Below, piece by piece: positions 1 to 6,263 of a stretch of DNA of 6,291 nucleotides. The stretch's first letter is position 1. Every line of letters starts with the position of its first letter. The DNA comes from Actinomycetota bacterium (GTDB lineage: Bacteria > Actinomycetota > Acidimicrobiia > Acidimicrobiales > Ilumatobacteraceae). The DNA lies in assembly GCA_005800965.1 (NCBI GenBank), contig SYEA01000024.1:1-6291 (forward strand), given 5' to 3'. The position numbers were made by a program, and so were the translations under genes. Below the pieces are notes generated by a model, which saw only the letters and a program-made list of their open reading frames with translations, had not been told where the DNA came from and searched no databases.

Positions 1-66
1 CACCTGGCGAGTTGGAAACTTCTTCATGCTGCCAATTCGAATTCTCCGTCGCCTTTTGCGTGGCTC

Positions 67-1641
67 ATGACCGACGAGATAGCGCAACACAAATCGCGAT
101 TCAGCATCATCACTCCGGTCTTCAATCCTTCGCGAGAAGCGTTCGAGGAATGCGTTAAGTCGGTTCTCACCCAGACCCATGCAGACTGGCAATGGTGTCT
201 CGTTGACGACCACTCCAGTCACGGGTGGGTACAGCAGCGCTTGTCGGATCTTCAAGCACTAGACCCCAGAATTCTGGTGCACTTCCGCGAAGCGAACGGT
301 GGAATCGTGGCTGCGTCGAATGATGCTTTGAGCCTGGCATCTGGAGAATTTGTTGCACTTTTGGATCATGACGACGCGTTGCATCCAGATGCGTTGAAGA
401 ACGTGCATGAGGTGCTTCTTGAAAGTGACGACATTGACTACGTCTACACCGACGAAGACAAGGTTGGTCCAGATGGCATGTTCTACGACCGATTCAACAA
501 ACCGAAATGGTCTCCCGAACGCTTTCTTGCGCAGAACTACTGCAGTCACTTATCGGTCATCCGAAAGCGATTGGTGGATGAAGTTGGGCGATTTCGCGAC
601 GGCTTTGATGGCTCTCAGGACTACGACCTCTTTCTGCGAATAACCGAAAAGGCACGCAAGATTGCACACATTCCCAAGGTGCTCTACCACTGGAGAGCTG
701 CCATCGGCTCTACTGCCCACGCGCAGGCTGAGAAGCCGTACGCATACGCTGCTGCTGTACGCGCAGTGAATTCTGCACTGGAGCGTCGCGAGATTTCCGC
801 AACCGTCAGCATGACCGAACCGTGGCCGTATCAACGGGTTCTTCGCTTGCTGGCCTATGAACCCAAAATCAGCATCATTATCCCCACGTGTGGTACGTAC
901 AAAACCATATTTGGTGTTGAAACCTGCCTGGTCATTAATTCAGTGGAAAGCATTCTCACCAGGACCACCTATAAGAATTTTGATGTACTAGTAGTGATTG
1001 ATGACTCCACCCCGCCTGGGGTTTGGGACGGTCTGCGAGCGATTGCTGACACCAGATTGCAACTCCTTCGCTACGACAAGCCGTTTAATTTTGCCTCAAA
1101 GTGCAATCTCGGCGCGGTGATGTCGACGGGAGAGTACTTGCTCATGTTGAATGACGACACAGAGATAACTGACGAGCGGTGGCTGCACACACTTGCTGGT
1201 TACCTCGAGGAGCAGGATGTCGCCATGGTTGGGCCGATGTTGCTACTCGAAGACGGTCGAATTCAGAGCGCCGGACACGCGAATAACCCATCGCCCCACA
1301 ACTTCCGAACTGGTCTCTCCGCCAACCTGCCTGGCGAGTTTGGCGTGCTCTCCATTGCTCGCGAGTGCAGCGGTATCACGGGTGCTTGCGCGCTCATCCG
1401 AAAAAGTGTGTACAACGAAGTCGGTGGAATGAGCCCGATGTTCCCTCGAGCATTCAACGATGTGGACTTAGGATTCAAGATCCTTCAAGCCGGTTATCGA
1501 ATTATCTGGACACCTCATACTCGGGTGTACCACTTTGAAACTGCTTCCCGACCCAAAGGTGTTGAGCAAGAAGAAGTCGAGCTACTACTCGAACGTTGGC
1601 AAAGCAAATTTAATGCCGACGAATACTGCAAGCTGGAGTAG
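67..1641 (+). CDS. Tandem-domain family 2 glycosyltransferase (RfbC-like)
   Basis: Probable cytoplasmic or membrane-associated transferase that adds one or two sugars from nucleotide-sugar donors to a growing surface-polysaccharide repeat unit. It has two GT-A domains. Domain 1 (about residues 12-210) opens with SIITPVFNP and carries an acidic run near D47-D48, the DHDD metal/donor site at 100-103, DGSQDYDLFLR (181-191) with a likely catalytic acid, and YHWR at 207-210. Domain 2 (about 267-515) opens with SIIIPT and carries DD at 312-313, LNDDTE at 361-366 and FNDVDLGFK near 463-471. This pairing is known from Myxococcus RfbC-type O-antigen transferases; donor and acceptor cannot be read from the sequence. 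No membrane span is visible. The ATG at 67 is the first in-frame ATG in the window, but it has no Shine-Dalgarno and the frame stays open through 22 codons to base 1, so the true start may lie upstream and the gene may be 5'-partial. It ends five bases before the convergent gene's stop. Its GC (about 50%) is lower than that of its neighbours. Confidence 0.93.
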   Translation: MTDEIAQHKSRFSIITPVFNPSREAFEECVKSVLTQTHADWQWCLVDDHSSHGWVQQRLSDLQALDPRILVHFREANGGIVAASNDALSLASGEFVALLDHDDALHPDALKNVHEVLLESDDIDYVYTDEDKVGPDGMFYDRFNKPKWSPERFLAQNYCSHLSVIRKRLVDEVGRFRDGFDGSQDYDLFLRITEKARKIAHIPKVLYHWRAAIGSTAHAQAEKPYAYAAAVRAVNSALERREISATVSMTEPWPYQRVLRLLAYEPKISIIIPTCGTYKTIFGVETCLVINSVESILTRTTYKNFDVLVVIDDSTPPGVWDGLRAIADTRLQLLRYDKPFNFASKCNLGAVMSTGEYLLMLNDDTEITDERWLHTLAGYLEEQDVAMVGPMLLLEDGRIQSAGHANNPSPHNFRTGLSANLPGEFGVLSIARECSGITGACALIRKSVYNEVGGMSPMFPRAFNDVDLGFKILQAGYRIIWTPHTRVYHFETASRPKGVEQEEVELLLERWQSKFNADEYCKLE

Positions 1642-1646
1642 CGCAA

Positions 1647-2798
1647 CTACCCGAGATTGCGGCGAATCGGAGTCACGTTGGGTTTCTCTGCTTCAACAAG
1701 TTCGTCGGAGTGACTATCCTCGTTGACACGCGCCACTTTGGTGGTAAGCACGACGGTAGCCATGGCACCCGAAATCACCGCTGCAGCCAGCACCCAATAG
1801 CCGACCCCAGCTGGTGCATCCGACAAGCCAACGGCCAATACACCGAGGGCGAAGGTGGCGACGAGCAGCACCGTCACCGAACGACGCACCGACAAACCAA
1901 GTCGCAAAAAACGATGGCTGAGATGATCTTGGCCGCCCGTGAACGGGCTCAGCCCGCGGCGCAACCGAGACACCACCACCACAGTGGTGTCGAGCACCGC
2001 TACCCCGAGCACCAACACTGGGGCAAAGAGTTGGGGAATTTCGGCAACATTCGTACGCATCTTCAAACCCAGATACGCCATCATGAACCCAATAAACAAG
2101 CTGCCAGCGTCACCCATGTAGATGGTTGCGGGTGCAAAGTTGCTGCGCAGAAACCCGAGCATCGCCCCCGCCAACCCAATCGCCAAAAGAGCGCTGTACT
2201 GCTGATCATTGAGGATTGCAATTACAAAGAATGCACCCGACGCGATAGCTGCCGTGCCCGCAGCCAACCCGTCGATGTTGTCGAGCAAATTGAATGCGTT
2301 CGTCATCCCGAGAATCCACACAACAGAAATAACCATGTCGAGCCAGTCAGGCAGCGGGGATTGCAGAACGACGCCATACGACACGAGCACGGTGGCGAGC
2401 CCCAAACCGACAACAAAGCGAAACACTGGGCTCAACCCGCGGAGATCATCAATCAAACCCATCGCCGCAAACACCAGCGCCAAACCGAGCACTACGGCAA
2501 GTTCACGTACTAAACCATCGCCTTGGCTGAAGAGGTTGCCAAAGGTGATGCTGATCTGGCCGTCATCGAATTGAGCGCTGCGACGCAGCACGACACCAAT
2601 CACCATGGCTACGGAGAATGCCGCCACCATCGCTACCCCGCCGAGATACGGCACTGGAGTGTGGTGGGATTTGTGACCACCTGGCGCGTCGATTATCTCG
2701 CGATTTCGTGCATACTCGCGCACGGCCGGCACCAACAGCAACGACAACCCGATTGCCCCTACGAACGTGGCGAGATACAGCCACGCTGGGTTCATCAC
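1647..2798 (-). CDS. WecA/MraY-family polyprenyl-phosphate sugar-1-phosphate transferase
   Basis: Integral membrane enzyme that transfers a sugar-1-phosphate, probably GlcNAc-1-P from UDP-GlcNAc, onto undecaprenyl (or decaprenyl) phosphate at the inner membrane face, starting lipid-linked glycan synthesis. The 383-residue length is normal for the family. About 11 hydrophobic segments are visible, roughly at 6-24, 52-71, 100-117, 125-143, 155-172, 183-197, 203-217, 229-245, 257-277, 308-325 and 333-352. Family motifs appear in order: DAPGGHKSHHTPVPYLGG (37-54), the Mg-binding DD pair D117-D118, TNAFNLLDNIDG (166-177), MGDAGS (228-233) and a cytoplasmic loop GGQDHLSHR (288-296) where classic members have a His-rich HIHH-type motif. 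The C-terminal tail (about 353-383) is polar. The missing MraY-type loops and the glycan context favour a WecA-like role (GlcNAc or a related HexNAc) over peptidoglycan MraY; the exact sugar is uncertain. The start is either GTG at 2798 or the adjacent ATG at 2795. The gene is divergent from the SDR gene and convergent with the GT2 gene. Confidence 0.93.
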   Translation of the reverse strand: MMNPAWLYLATFVGAIGLSLLLVPAVREYARNREIIDAPGGHKSHHTPVPYLGGVAMVAAFSVAMVIGVVLRRSAQFDDGQISITFGNLFSQGDGLVRELAVVLGLALVFAAMGLIDDLRGLSPVFRFVVGLGLATVLVSYGVVLQSPLPDWLDMVISVVWILGMTNAFNLLDNIDGLAAGTAAIASGAFFVIAILNDQQYSALLAIGLAGAMLGFLRSNFAPATIYMGDAGSLFIGFMMAYLGLKMRTNVAEIPQLFAPVLVLGVAVLDTTVVVVSRLRRGLSPFTGGQDHLSHRFLRLGLSVRRSVTVLLVATFALGVLAVGLSDAPAGVGYWVLAAAVISGAMATVVLTTKVARVNEDSHSDELVEAEKPNVTPIRRNLG

Positions 2799-2852
2799 CC
2801 CAGACTATTGCGGCCATAGTGGACGGCTGCACAACTAGCGTGAGACGCTGAA
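2799..2852. promoter_or_regulatory. Short divergent intergenic region, likely back-to-back promoters
   Basis: These 54 bases separate two genes read in opposite directions, so they should hold both start signals unless promoters lie inside the genes. On the minus strand a TAGTCT (2807 to 2802) fits an actinobacterial TAnnnT -10 box six bases before the ATG at 2795, which would give a leaderless transcript. On the plus strand TAGCGT (2836-2841) lies 11 bases before the ATG at 2853, and a weak GAGACG follows at about 2843-2848. No convincing -35 boxes are seen. TAnnnT is common by chance, so the boxes are suggestions only. Confidence 0.35.
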
Positions 2853-3815
2853 ATGCGCACACTGGTAACCGGCGGGGCCGGATACATCGGCTCGCATCTC
2901 GTTGACCGTCTCGTTCACCTCAACCATGAAGTGACGGTGATCGACGACCTGTCGACGGGCAACCTGACCAACCTGCAGGCAGTACACAGCGATATCCGAT
3001 TCGTTGAAGCAACCATTCTGGACGCCGACATTGTGGAGACATTGGTGGGTGATGCCGACGTCGTGTTTCATTTGGCCGCAGCGGTTGGCGTTGGCCACAT
3101 CATCGAACAGCCGTTGCGTTCACTCGTGATCAACACCAAAGGTGCCGAGAACGTGATCACGGCCTGTGTCAAACATGACCGCAAATTGCTCTTGGCATCC
3201 ACCAGTGAGATCTATGGAAAAACTGCCAAGATGCCAATGTCTGAAGATGACGATCGTGTACTTGGCTCGACCACGATTGCCCGCTGGGGGTACTCGACAG
3301 CAAAGGCAATCGATGAACATCTTGCCCTCGCCCATGCCGAGCATGGATTGCGGATGTCCATCGTGCGCTATTTCAATTCATACGGACCACGGCTCGACCC
3401 CCGCGGCTACGGCTCGGTCGTGGCCAACCTCATGCGTCAGGCAATCGACAACGAGCCGCTCACCGTGCACGGTGACGGGTCACAAACTCGATGCTTCACC
3501 TATGTTGATGACACGGTCGAAGGCACCCTGCGTGCAGCACTCGACTTGCGCGGTGAGGGGAAGATCTTCAACGTCGGCAATGATCATGAAACCTCCATTA
3601 TCGATTTGGCAACCACCATCATCGCCATGACGGGGTCGTCGTCAGCAGTGCAACATATTTCTTACGAACAACGCTTCGGCAAAGGGTTCGAAGACACCAA
3701 GCGTCGTATTCCCGATGTACAACGGGCTCGCGATGTGCTCGACTTCAACGCGGGTGTTGCATTGCAAGACGGTTTGCAACGCACTCTCGCATGGTGGCGA
3801 GCAACGCACCGATGA
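2853..3815 (+). CDS. Extended SDR NAD-dependent nucleotide-sugar epimerase/decarboxylase
   Basis: Soluble Rossmann-fold enzyme of 320 residues that modifies a UDP-sugar (or related nucleotide sugar) through a transient 4-keto intermediate. Visible parts are the NAD-binding GGAGYIG (7-13), acidic D31-D32 at the end of the second strand for the ribose, the active-site stretch ASTSEIYG (115-122), the catalytic pair Y147 and K151 (YSTAK), RYFNSYGPR (172-180), and GDGSQTRCFTYVDD (207-220). Glu after TS and Arg in RCFT recall the residues used for decarboxylation in ArnA and UDP-glucuronate decarboxylase. However, related epimerases share much of this, and the YSTAK surroundings also resemble GalE-like proteins. 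It could therefore be a UDP-glucose/UDP-GlcNAc 4-epimerase or a UDP-(N-acetyl)glucuronate decarboxylase. The neighbouring 6-dehydrogenase would supply a uronic-acid substrate for the latter. ATG at 2853 places the Rossmann strand at the N-terminus as expected. The TGA stop overlaps the start of the following glycosyltransferase, so the two are probably co-translated. Confidence 0.9.
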   Translation: MRTLVTGGAGYIGSHLVDRLVHLNHEVTVIDDLSTGNLTNLQAVHSDIRFVEATILDADIVETLVGDADVVFHLAAAVGVGHIIEQPLRSLVINTKGAENVITACVKHDRKLLLASTSEIYGKTAKMPMSEDDDRVLGSTTIARWGYSTAKAIDEHLALAHAEHGLRMSIVRYFNSYGPRLDPRGYGSVVANLMRQAIDNEPLTVHGDGSQTRCFTYVDDTVEGTLRAALDLRGEGKIFNVGNDHETSIIDLATTIIAMTGSSSAVQHISYEQRFGKGFEDTKRRIPDVQRARDVLDFNAGVALQDGLQRTLAWWRATHR

Positions 3816-4921
3816 TTCACGTCGTCCACGTGATTACGCGGACCAACGTAGGTGGCCCGTCAGTGATGCTGGTCGACTTATTGCACGGGCTCGACCCGAC
3901 TCGCTACAAGCACACCATTATTCGTGGCGCCGTCGTTGATTCAGAAGGTGACTACTTGGCTGATCACCCAGTGAGCAGTGATGTCATCACCCTCGGCCAA
4001 CTACGACGCTCGATTGGCCTGTGGCGCGAGTTGCGGTCGCTCGTACAACTCACTCGCACCCTGCGACGACTGCAACCCGACATCGTGCACACCCATATGG
4101 CCAAGGCCGGGGTCACTGGTCGACTCGCAGCAGTCATGGCGCGAGTGCCAGTGCGGGTGCACACTTTTCATGGCCATCTGCTGCACGGCTATTTTTCTGC
4201 ACCAGTTTCGGGCATCTTCAACACCATTGAGCGCCTACTGCGACGGCTGACTACACATTCCTTGGTGGTTGGCGCAGCAACCTATCGCGACCTTATTGAG
4301 GCACGAGTCATTGTGCAACACAAGTCCAGCATCGTCTTGCCTGGCGTCAAAGCAATTACCCGCTATGAGCCAGCCGCCGCACGAACTGAACTGGGTCTTG
4401 CAGTTGATGAAGTGGTCGTCGGATTCGTCGGACGGCTTGCCGCTATCAAACGTCCAGACAAATTTCTGCAGCTTGCCACAGCGATTCCGTCGGCGCATTT
4501 CGTATTGTTCGGCGATGGTCCGCTACGTGACACGGTGCAACGTGATGCCGCTACCCTGCCGAACGTTTCGCTGCGCGAATTTTCCAGCAATCTTGCCCTT
4601 ATTCTCGGCGCACTTGATGTAGTGGTGCTCACCAGCGACAACGAGGGTGTTCCGCTCTCGCTCATCGAGGCCGCGGTGGCAGGCCTACCTGTTGTATCAC
4701 TACGCGTCGGTGGTGTTGCCGAGATCGTGGAAGACGGTGTCACGGGGCTGCTGGCCGACAATGACGTCGAATTACAAGATGCTGTTGCCCGGCTGGTCAC
4801 CGATAACGCTCTTCGTGCATCGATGGGTGCTGCTGCGCAGCAAACAATTCACGAACGCTGTTCACTCACCAGCTATCTGGCACTTCACAACGAGTTGTAC
4901 ACCCGCCTACTGGCGCATTAA
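3812..4921 (+). CDS. Family 4 glycosyltransferase (GT-B fold)
   Basis: Retaining GT-B transferase that probably adds a sugar to the lipid-linked repeat unit on the cytoplasmic side of the membrane. From the chosen start it has 369 residues, a usual length. The N-terminal domain starts VVHVITRTNVGGPS, with the glycine-rich acceptor loop, and contains VHTHMAKAGVTGRLA (92-106) and HTFHGHLLHGYF (117-128). The C-terminal donor domain holds VGFVGRLAAIKRPDK (203-217), with the Arg and Lys that bind donor phosphates, FGDGPLRD (233-240), and the EX7E motif from E278 to E286 (EGVPLSLIE). I chose ATG 3812 because its ATGA overlaps the preceding stop, typical of translational coupling, and it gives the family-normal N-terminus; a GGCGAG lies ten bases upstream. 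An in-frame ATG at 3791 would add seven residues (MVASNAP). The sugar specificity is unknown. The gene pairs with the SDR enzyme, which may make its donor. The TAA stop overlaps the stop of the convergent dehydrogenase gene. Confidence 0.92.
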   Translation: MIHVVHVITRTNVGGPSVMLVDLLHGLDPTRYKHTIIRGAVVDSEGDYLADHPVSSDVITLGQLRRSIGLWRELRSLVQLTRTLRRLQPDIVHTHMAKAGVTGRLAAVMARVPVRVHTFHGHLLHGYFSAPVSGIFNTIERLLRRLTTHSLVVGAATYRDLIEARVIVQHKSSIVLPGVKAITRYEPAAARTELGLAVDEVVVGFVGRLAAIKRPDKFLQLATAIPSAHFVLFGDGPLRDTVQRDAATLPNVSLREFSSNLALILGALDVVVLTSDNEGVPLSLIEAAVAGLPVVSLRVGGVAEIVEDGVTGLLADNDVELQDAVARLVTDNALRASMGAAAQQTIHERCSLTSYLALHNELYTRLLAH

Positions 4922-6222
4922 AGCCGTTGGCGATGCTCGCCGGGCGCACCACCGGCATTGACTGCGTCAAACACGCTGACGCCACGATTGGCTAGGGCTG
5001 CCAATGGCCACTGCCCGCCAACCAGCACGGCAACCAAATCGGCATCACTGCCGTTGATATCGCCGACTTTGATCGACTGCAGCACCTCTGTGCCCACCCG
5101 CACATTCGGTACATGCGGGTCGCAATATGAAACGACCGCACCCCGCTCACGCAAGAGTTCCATGACGTGAACGGCACGCGAATTGCGCACGTCACTCACC
5201 CCACTTTTGAATGCAGCCCCGAGGCACAAGATGCGCGCCCCGCGCAACGAGATGGATCGTTCATTCAATATGTCTTGCATTCGGGCGATTGCATACGCCG
5301 CCATCTGGTCATTGATGTCGGCTGCCAACTCGATGAACCGGGTCTGGAAGTCGTACTCGCGAGCCTTCCACGCCAAGTAGAACGGGTCGACCGGAATGCA
5401 GTGTCCACCCGGCCCGATGCCCGGATAAAAAGCCTGAAAGCCGAACGGTTTAGTAGCAGCAGCGTCAATCACACTCCATACATCGATGCCCATTTCATGA
5501 CACAGCTGGGCAAGTTCGTTGACGAGGGCAATGTTGACTGCCCGATAGGTGTTTTCTAACAACTTGGCCATCTCGGCAACATCGGGTGATTCCACCGTGC
5601 GTACCAACGAGGCGTCGTCCATCAATGACAGCAACAATGTCTTGGCCAACTCGGTGCACTGCGGGGTCAGGCCACCCACCACTTTGGGTGTGTTGCGCAC
5701 GTTCCATTTCACGTTGCCCGGGTCAACTCGTTCGGGAGAAAATGCCAGATGAAAATCGGTGCCCGCCCGCAAACCAGTTTCTTCCAGGATTGGTCGCACG
5801 AATTCAGTAGTAGTGCCCGGGTACGTGGTGGACTGCAGAATCACGAGCATGCCCCGACGCAACACTTTGGCAACTACGCGGGTGGCAGATTCGACGTACG
5901 ACAAATCCGGGGTCTTGGCTTTATCAAAGGGTGTAGGAACACAAATGAACATTGCATCGCAGTCGCTGATGTCGCTCACTGCATCAGTTGCTCGAAAGGA
6001 TTGTTGCTGCACGAGTGCCTGCACACGGGTTGGTGCCACATCATCGATGTGGCTGGCACCGGCATTCAGACCCGCCACAACGGCAGCAGACACATCAAAC
6101 CCCACTACCCGATAGCCAACTTCGGCAAATGAAACTGCCAACGGCAAACCCACATAACCGAGCCCCAAGACACCAATGACGGCTTCCCGAGAGTCAAGAC
6201 GGTGGGCGAGAGTCTCAGTCAT
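4918..6222 (-). CDS. UDP-N-acetylhexosamine 6-dehydrogenase (WbpA/WecC-type nucleotide-sugar dehydrogenase)
   Basis: Cytoplasmic enzyme that oxidises C6 of a UDP-sugar to a carboxylate in two NAD-dependent steps. It is 434 residues long, normal for the family. The N-terminal Rossmann domain has GLGYVG (20-25) and D43 for NAD. The middle region has CVPTPFD (94-100), STTYPGTT (131-138), SPERVDPGN (162-170) and KLLENTYRAVN (220-230). The catalytic cysteine is C275 in GGHCIPVDPFYL, and K258 lies in TKPFGF. The C-terminal UDP-binding domain has GAAFKSGVSDVRNSRA (335-350). The SPER-DPGN, LLENTYRAVNIALVNE and TKPFGF strings match the UDP-GlcNAc dehydrogenase (WbpA) branch better than UDP-glucose dehydrogenase, so UDP-GlcNAc to UDP-GlcNAcA is the preferred reading; UDP-ManNAc or UDP-GalNAc remain possible. 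The start ATG at 6222 has AGGCG (6235 to 6231) eight bases upstream as ribosome site, and a TAACCT (6258 to 6253) could be a -10 box. The TAA stop shares TTAA with the convergent GT4 gene. Confidence 0.93.
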   Translation of the reverse strand: MTETLAHRLDSREAVIGVLGLGYVGLPLAVSFAEVGYRVVGFDVSAAVVAGLNAGASHIDDVAPTRVQALVQQQSFRATDAVSDISDCDAMFICVPTPFDKAKTPDLSYVESATRVVAKVLRRGMLVILQSTTYPGTTTEFVRPILEETGLRAGTDFHLAFSPERVDPGNVKWNVRNTPKVVGGLTPQCTELAKTLLLSLMDDASLVRTVESPDVAEMAKLLENTYRAVNIALVNELAQLCHEMGIDVWSVIDAAATKPFGFQAFYPGIGPGGHCIPVDPFYLAWKAREYDFQTRFIELAADINDQMAAYAIARMQDILNERSISLRGARILCLGAAFKSGVSDVRNSRAVHVMELLRERGAVVSYCDPHVPNVRVGTEVLQSIKVGDINGSDADLVAVLVGGQWPLAALANRGVSVFDAVNAGGAPGEHRQRL

Positions 6223-6263
6223 GGGTGGTTCGCCTAGATGGTCGCGTACTTCAGGTTATGTCG

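Noticed and set aside
1642..1661. Possible bidirectional terminator hairpin at the first convergent junction
   Set aside because: The stem is only five pairs with a ten-base loop and no T-run on either side, so it does not meet the pattern of an intrinsic terminator.
1710..2513. A 267-codon plus-strand open frame opposite the WecA-like gene
   Set aside because: Its translation is rich in His, Gln, Arg and Asn with no domain, as expected for the antisense of a hydrophobic membrane protein. The minus-strand frame has all the family motifs.
4363..4800. A 145-codon minus-strand open frame inside the GT4 gene
   Set aside because: Ser/Thr/Arg-rich low-complexity translation with no recognisable motif; it is the antisense shadow of the GT4 donor domain.
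5167..5559. A 130-codon plus-strand open frame inside the dehydrogenase gene
   Set aside because: No motif or ribosome site; it lies opposite the catalytic region of a well-supported dehydrogenase.
4918..6222. UDP-glucose 6-dehydrogenase (Ugd) as the name for the dehydrogenase
   Set aside because: The LLENTYRAVN, TKPFGF and SPERVDPGN strings fit the UDP-N-acetylhexosamine dehydrogenase branch better, so Ugd is kept only as a less likely alternative.
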